From: Draconibacterium mangrovi
GTDB taxonomy: Bacteria; Bacteroidota; Bacteroidia; Bacteroidales; Prolixibacteraceae
Direction of reading: 5' to 3'
Assembly (NCBI RefSeq): GCF_010586825.1
Contig: NZ_JAAAGB010000006.1
Location: forward strand, 248,001 to 312,000
DNA: 64,000 nucleotides
Shown here: positions 61,355 through 64,000 of the stretch, one piece after another
Layout of the letters: each line of letters opens with the position of its first letter
Numbering within the stretch: position 1 is the first letter of the stretch
The notes under the pieces: generated by a model
Databases searched by the model: none
What the model was told of the DNA's origin: nothing
The model's input: the letters and a program-made list of their open reading frames with translations, nothing else
Position numbers and translations under genes: made by a program

Positions 61355-62035
61355 ATGACAATTGATATGAAACCAGAAGTACAGCTTGATACAAATTATT
61401 ATAAGGTTGTTGGAATCAGGAAATTAACAGAACACACTTTTGTGTTGTCTTTACCAAAAAGTCGCTTCGAATTTGTTGCCGGACAACATGTGTCCCTGTC
61501 GATTACAGGCGACTATCAAAGCCGCGAATACTCGATTTACAGTGCCGAAAAAGGGGAAAACCTGGAGGTGTTGGTAAAAGAAGTTGAAGGTGGTTACTTC
61601 TCACCAAAACTAAAGCACCTGAAAGTTGGCGACATGGTAGAAGTACACGGCCCTTTCGGAAAATTTGGTTTGGATGTGAAAAATAAAGATACACACAAGC
61701 ATATTTTTATTGCCAGCGGAACAGGAATTGCACCGTTTCATAGCATGGTAAAAAGTAATCCGGGTTTGAATTACCAGTTAATTCACGGAGTTCGTTATGC
61801 CGAGGAAGGCTACGAGCAGGAAGATTACAATAAAGAAAATTACACACTTTGCACATCGCGCGATAAAAGCGGCGATTTTAACGGCAGGGTGACCGATTAC
61901 CTGAAAAAGACAGATTTTGATAAAAATACCTCCTTTTACCTGTGCGGAAACAGCGATATGATCTTCGACTCGATGGAGATTTTGAGCGACAAAGGATTTG
62001 GAAGAGAGAATATTACCGTTGAGGTATATTTTTAA
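61355..62035 (+). CDS. Ferredoxin-NADP reductase-type FAD/NAD-binding protein
   Basis: Soluble flavoprotein reductase of 226 residues. The FAD-binding barrel (about 12-105) has the REYSIYS motif and GGYFSPKLKHLKVGD, and HGPFGKFGL follows. The NAD(P) domain has IASGTGIAPFHSMV, LIHGVRYAEE and FYLCGNSDMIFDSMEIL. It would move electrons between NAD(P)H and a one-electron carrier. The divergent flavodoxin at 60588 is one possible partner. A terminator follows at 62076. Confidence 0.9.
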   Translation: MTIDMKPEVQLDTNYYKVVGIRKLTEHTFVLSLPKSRFEFVAGQHVSLSITGDYQSREYSIYSAEKGENLEVLVKEVEGGYFSPKLKHLKVGDMVEVHGPFGKFGLDVKNKDTHKHIFIASGTGIAPFHSMVKSNPGLNYQLIHGVRYAEEGYEQEDYNKENYTLCTSRDKSGDFNGRVTDYLKKTDFDKNTSFYLCGNSDMIFDSMEILSDKGFGRENITVEVYF

Positions 62036-62075
62036 GATAGAATTACTAAGAATAGTTTGAGAGAGTTTTTCAAGA

Positions 62076-62107
62076 AATGCCAGTCCTGTAAAGGGCTGGC
62101 ATTCTTG
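62076..62107. terminator. Terminator between the reductase gene and upp
   Basis: Stem AATGCCAG (62076-62083) / CTGGCATT (62096-62103), with extra inner CC/GG pairs and a T-rich end. It lies between convergent genes and may serve both. Confidence 0.8.
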
Positions 62108-62113
62108 TTTATT

Positions 62114-62776
62114 CTATTTTGAATCGATTTTTTCGCCAAATGCCAAATCTCCGGCATCGCCAAGTCCCGGGACGATGTATGATTTTGGAGTCATTTCAGG
62201 ATCAACAGCACCAAGCCATAAAGTCACATTTTTGTCTTTTATAGCATTTTGCACATATTCAACACCTTCTTCGCTGGCAATAATCGCCACCAGGTGAATA
62301 TGAGCCGGTTTTCCTTTGCTGAATAATGCTTCGTATCCAATTTCCATCGATTTTCCCGAGGCCAGCATCGGATCTGAAAGTATAACCACTTTATCGTCAA
62401 GCGAAGGCGAGGCCATGTATTCAAATTCAATTTCAAAGCCCCCCCCTTCGGTGTATTTTCTGAAGGCTGAAATAAAACAGTTTTCTGCCCGGTCGAAAAT
62501 ACGCAGCAGACCATTGTGCATGGCTAACCCGGCACGTAAAATAGTTGCTAAAACCGGTTGTTGGCATAATTTCGGAACTTTTGCAACGCCCAGTGGAGTT
62601 ATAACGTCATTCACTTCAAACTGCATTTCTTTGCTTATTTCGTATGCAAAAATTTCACCAATACGGTTAAGGTTATCGCGAAAACGAAGTGGGTCGGTTT
62701 GAATGCCTGTATCCCGAATTTCTGCCAGATACTGATCTAAAATGGAGTGGGTGTTGCCTAAAACTCGAACGTTCAT
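62114..62776 (-). CDS. upp: Uracil phosphoribosyltransferase
   Basis: Salvages uracil to UMP using PRPP. It has 220 residues. The PRPP-binding loop is VILSDPMLASGKSMEIGYE, and the uracil-binding end is YIVPGLGDAGDLAFG, the family signature. The early VRVLGNTHSILDQYLAEIRD and ILRAGLAMHNGLL are also characteristic. I use ATG 62776 (MNVRVLGNTHS), not the upstream in-frame ATG at 62815, which lies inside the preceding gene. It follows the acetyltransferase by 10 bases, so they form one transcript. Confidence 0.94.
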   Translation of the reverse strand: MNVRVLGNTHSILDQYLAEIRDTGIQTDPLRFRDNLNRIGEIFAYEISKEMQFEVNDVITPLGVAKVPKLCQQPVLATILRAGLAMHNGLLRIFDRAENCFISAFRKYTEGGGFEIEFEYMASPSLDDKVVILSDPMLASGKSMEIGYEALFSKGKPAHIHLVAIIASEEGVEYVQNAIKDKNVTLWLGAVDPEMTPKSYIVPGLGDAGDLAFGEKIDSK

Positions 62777-62786
62777 AATTTTTTTT

Positions 62787-63872
62787 TTAGGTGAAGAAGA
62801 GATCTCCGTCACCATCCTGAAATGTATGTTGCTTTTTATTTGATACCTGAAAAGTACTGTATATTTTTTGCCCGTATCTTTTCGCGTACAAAAATGGGAA
62901 TTTTCTGCTTAAAAGCTGGTCTGTCAGCTCCTTTTTATAAATAGTTATGTACTCAATTTTATTACTAAGGCAATATTTTTTTAAAAAGGCGGAAATTTCT
63001 TTTGTGCAATCTTCGGGGAGGTTAAAATAAAGCGTTTTTAAATGTCCTTCACGTACCGAGAAAATAAAAAGGCCCAGCAGTTTATTGGCTCTATTCACTT
63101 TTACAGTTCTGTAGTAAAAATTTCCCGAAAAAGATGAAAAAGGGTAGCGGGAGCTTTCATCATTTTTTTGCTGTGTCAGCCAGGGATACTCAAAAATCCA
63201 TTTTAATTCGGCTTCTCTCCGCTTGAAAACACTGGTAGCCGGGTTGGATTTTATAAACTGATAACAGGCTTCATCCGGTTTTTCAATTTCTGAGAATAAA
63301 ACCGTAGAGTTTGTCTTTGACTTATAGAAGAAGCCGGATACATTAACGATTAGCTCAATAAAAAAATCGGTTATTTTGAATAGAACTGCAGCAACTGGAT
63401 TTATTCTGGCCTGAAAAATTTTGGTTGTTTTTGCATACAAATACAAACGCGCTCCTTCAAACTGGTGAATCGTGTGAAACAGTCCGGTTTTTAAATACAG
63501 TTTTTCCGAATTGGGAGCATAATTGGTGAATACCAGTTTTTTGTTCCAGTCGTTATATGCTTCGCGCAGAAGTTGTTCGGAATAACCTAAGCGGCGGTGT
63601 TGTTCGTGTACCCAGTTTCCGCTGCACCACCCAAAACGAATCAGTTGATCTTCAGAAATGAGCGTGTCGGCAAAAATGCTTCGGAAAGCCACCAACTTGT
63701 CAGCAATAAAACCAAGATAAAGTACAATGTCATCGGGTAGTGCATGTGGATTGGCTAGATACGATTGGGCGCGAATTGTAGAAATGGGAATCACTTCGTA
63801 GTTCTGAAATTCTTTGCTTTTCACAAATTTTTCAAGCTCGTTGAGTCGTATTTTTTTTACCTGGAAAGTCAA
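62787..63872 (-). CDS. GNAT-like acyltransferase of unknown substrate
   Basis: Protein of 361 residues without a signal peptide. The N-terminal 145 residues look like a GNAT domain (VLYLGFIADKLVAFRSIFAD, then CSGNWVHEQHRRLGYSEQLL, an acetyl-CoA-loop-like stretch). The rest may hold a second GNAT-like half (KLLGLFIFSVREGHLKTLYF). The substrate is unknown. Its ATG overlaps the TGA stop of the next upstream gene (ATGA) and it lies 10 bases before upp, so it is inside an operon. Confidence 0.75.
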   Translation of the reverse strand: MTFQVKKIRLNELEKFVKSKEFQNYEVIPISTIRAQSYLANPHALPDDIVLYLGFIADKLVAFRSIFADTLISEDQLIRFGWCSGNWVHEQHRRLGYSEQLLREAYNDWNKKLVFTNYAPNSEKLYLKTGLFHTIHQFEGARLYLYAKTTKIFQARINPVAAVLFKITDFFIELIVNVSGFFYKSKTNSTVLFSEIEKPDEACYQFIKSNPATSVFKRREAELKWIFEYPWLTQQKNDESSRYPFSSFSGNFYYRTVKVNRANKLLGLFIFSVREGHLKTLYFNLPEDCTKEISAFLKKYCLSNKIEYITIYKKELTDQLLSRKFPFLYAKRYGQKIYSTFQVSNKKQHTFQDGDGDLFFT

Positions 63873-64000
63873 TGTTTTACTGTTACTTTGCCAATTGTTT
63901 TGCGGAGTTTAAAATAAAGAAATTCCGCTTTTACATTCAATTCAAAATCACCCGGTTGTTCAGCCGGGTAGCGTTGAAAATGTTTGGAGATTTCATCGTA
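63869..64000 (-). CDS. Partial gene at the right window edge (C-terminal 43 residues)
   Basis: On the minus strand a reading frame is open from the window end to a TGA at 63869-63871. Its last residues are YDEISKHFQRYPAEQPGDF, then a basic stretch ending TVKH. The stop codon overlaps the ATG of the acetyltransferase gene (ATGA), a common sign of a real upstream operon gene. The visible part is too short to name; a sugar- or envelope-related enzyme is possible but unsupported. Confidence 0.6.
   Translation of the reverse strand, partial: YDEISKHFQRYPAEQPGDFELNVKAEFLYFKLRKTIGKVTVKH

Overview
The window looks like chromosomal DNA of a marine or anaerobic Bacteroidota, probably order Marinilabiliales (Prolixibacteraceae-like). 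Four things point there. Promoters carry the Bacteroidota -7 box TAnnTTTG, perfect in front of more than a dozen genes, and Shine-Dalgarno sequences are nearly absent. The protein families are Bacteroidota types: a SecDF fusion, DUF5916, HU/SPOR protein, GIN-domain protein, TIGR02757 and GxxExxY. Methylmalonyl-CoA mutase is split into two subunits, as in propionate-forming Bacteroidota. Short palindromic intergenic repeats are abundant. No rRNA, tRNA, CRISPR array, prophage or intact insertion sequence was seen. The taxon is inferred, not proven.

Layout. 1-4.3 kb: mutA-mutB on the minus strand. 4.4-9.5 kb: a minus-strand membrane electron-transfer cluster (DUF2339-like protein, tetraheme cytochrome c lipoprotein, Tat-exported four-cluster ferredoxin, NrfD/DsrP-type quinol subunit, small secreted protein). 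9.5-12.5 kb: an AT-rich control region with two Crp/Fnr-like boxes, then two fasciclin genes. 12.7-22.3 kb: housekeeping and peptidase genes (metG, HAD phosphatase, S66 LD-carboxypeptidase, yraN, a C1 peptidase with an S4 protein, nucleoside hydrolase, dodecin). 22.4-30.1 kb: HU/SPOR envelope protein, galE, PAS histidine kinase, rfbB, lipoproteins, rpsP. 30.5-37.3 kb: rimM, thioesterase, GIN protein, tsaC, glycosyltransferase, lysA, FAD oxidoreductase. 38.2-44.3 kb: a five-gene MacAB-TolC-type efflux operon. 45.3-52.9 kb: DUF5916 outer-membrane protein, mdh, retropepsin-like protease, a TolB-like protein and lipoproteins. 53-64 kb: secDF, tatA, Ca2+/Na+ antiporter, lolD, TIGR02757, GxxExxY, trmN6, flavodoxin, ferredoxin reductase, upp and an acetyltransferase.

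The most unusual content is non-coding. Three intergenic regions (about 26.66-26.92, 44.80-45.18 and 56.15-56.32 kb) each hold a tandem array with an exact 21-bp period. Each array keeps its own short core (CAACCwwrGTTG, CTTCCGAAG or GTGATAA) and lets the rest of the unit vary. The three cores are unrelated, but the period is identical and no indel breaks it. All three arrays lie between co-directional genes, upstream of a Bacteroidota-type promoter. Two of them also show a partial two-unit (42-bp) alternation. This looks like one architecture built from different cores and fits no feature class I know. Other repeats include a 166-bp element in two copies placed directly after terminators, a pair of elements with shared arms and different central palindromes, and a four-hairpin cassette.

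Working together: the Tat and SecDF systems could export the Tat ferredoxin and the many lipoproteins, and LolD would energise lipoprotein release. MutAB and Mdh fit a succinate/propionate-type fermentative or anaerobic respiratory metabolism. The NrfD module would link quinones to a periplasmic cytochrome c. These functional links are inference.
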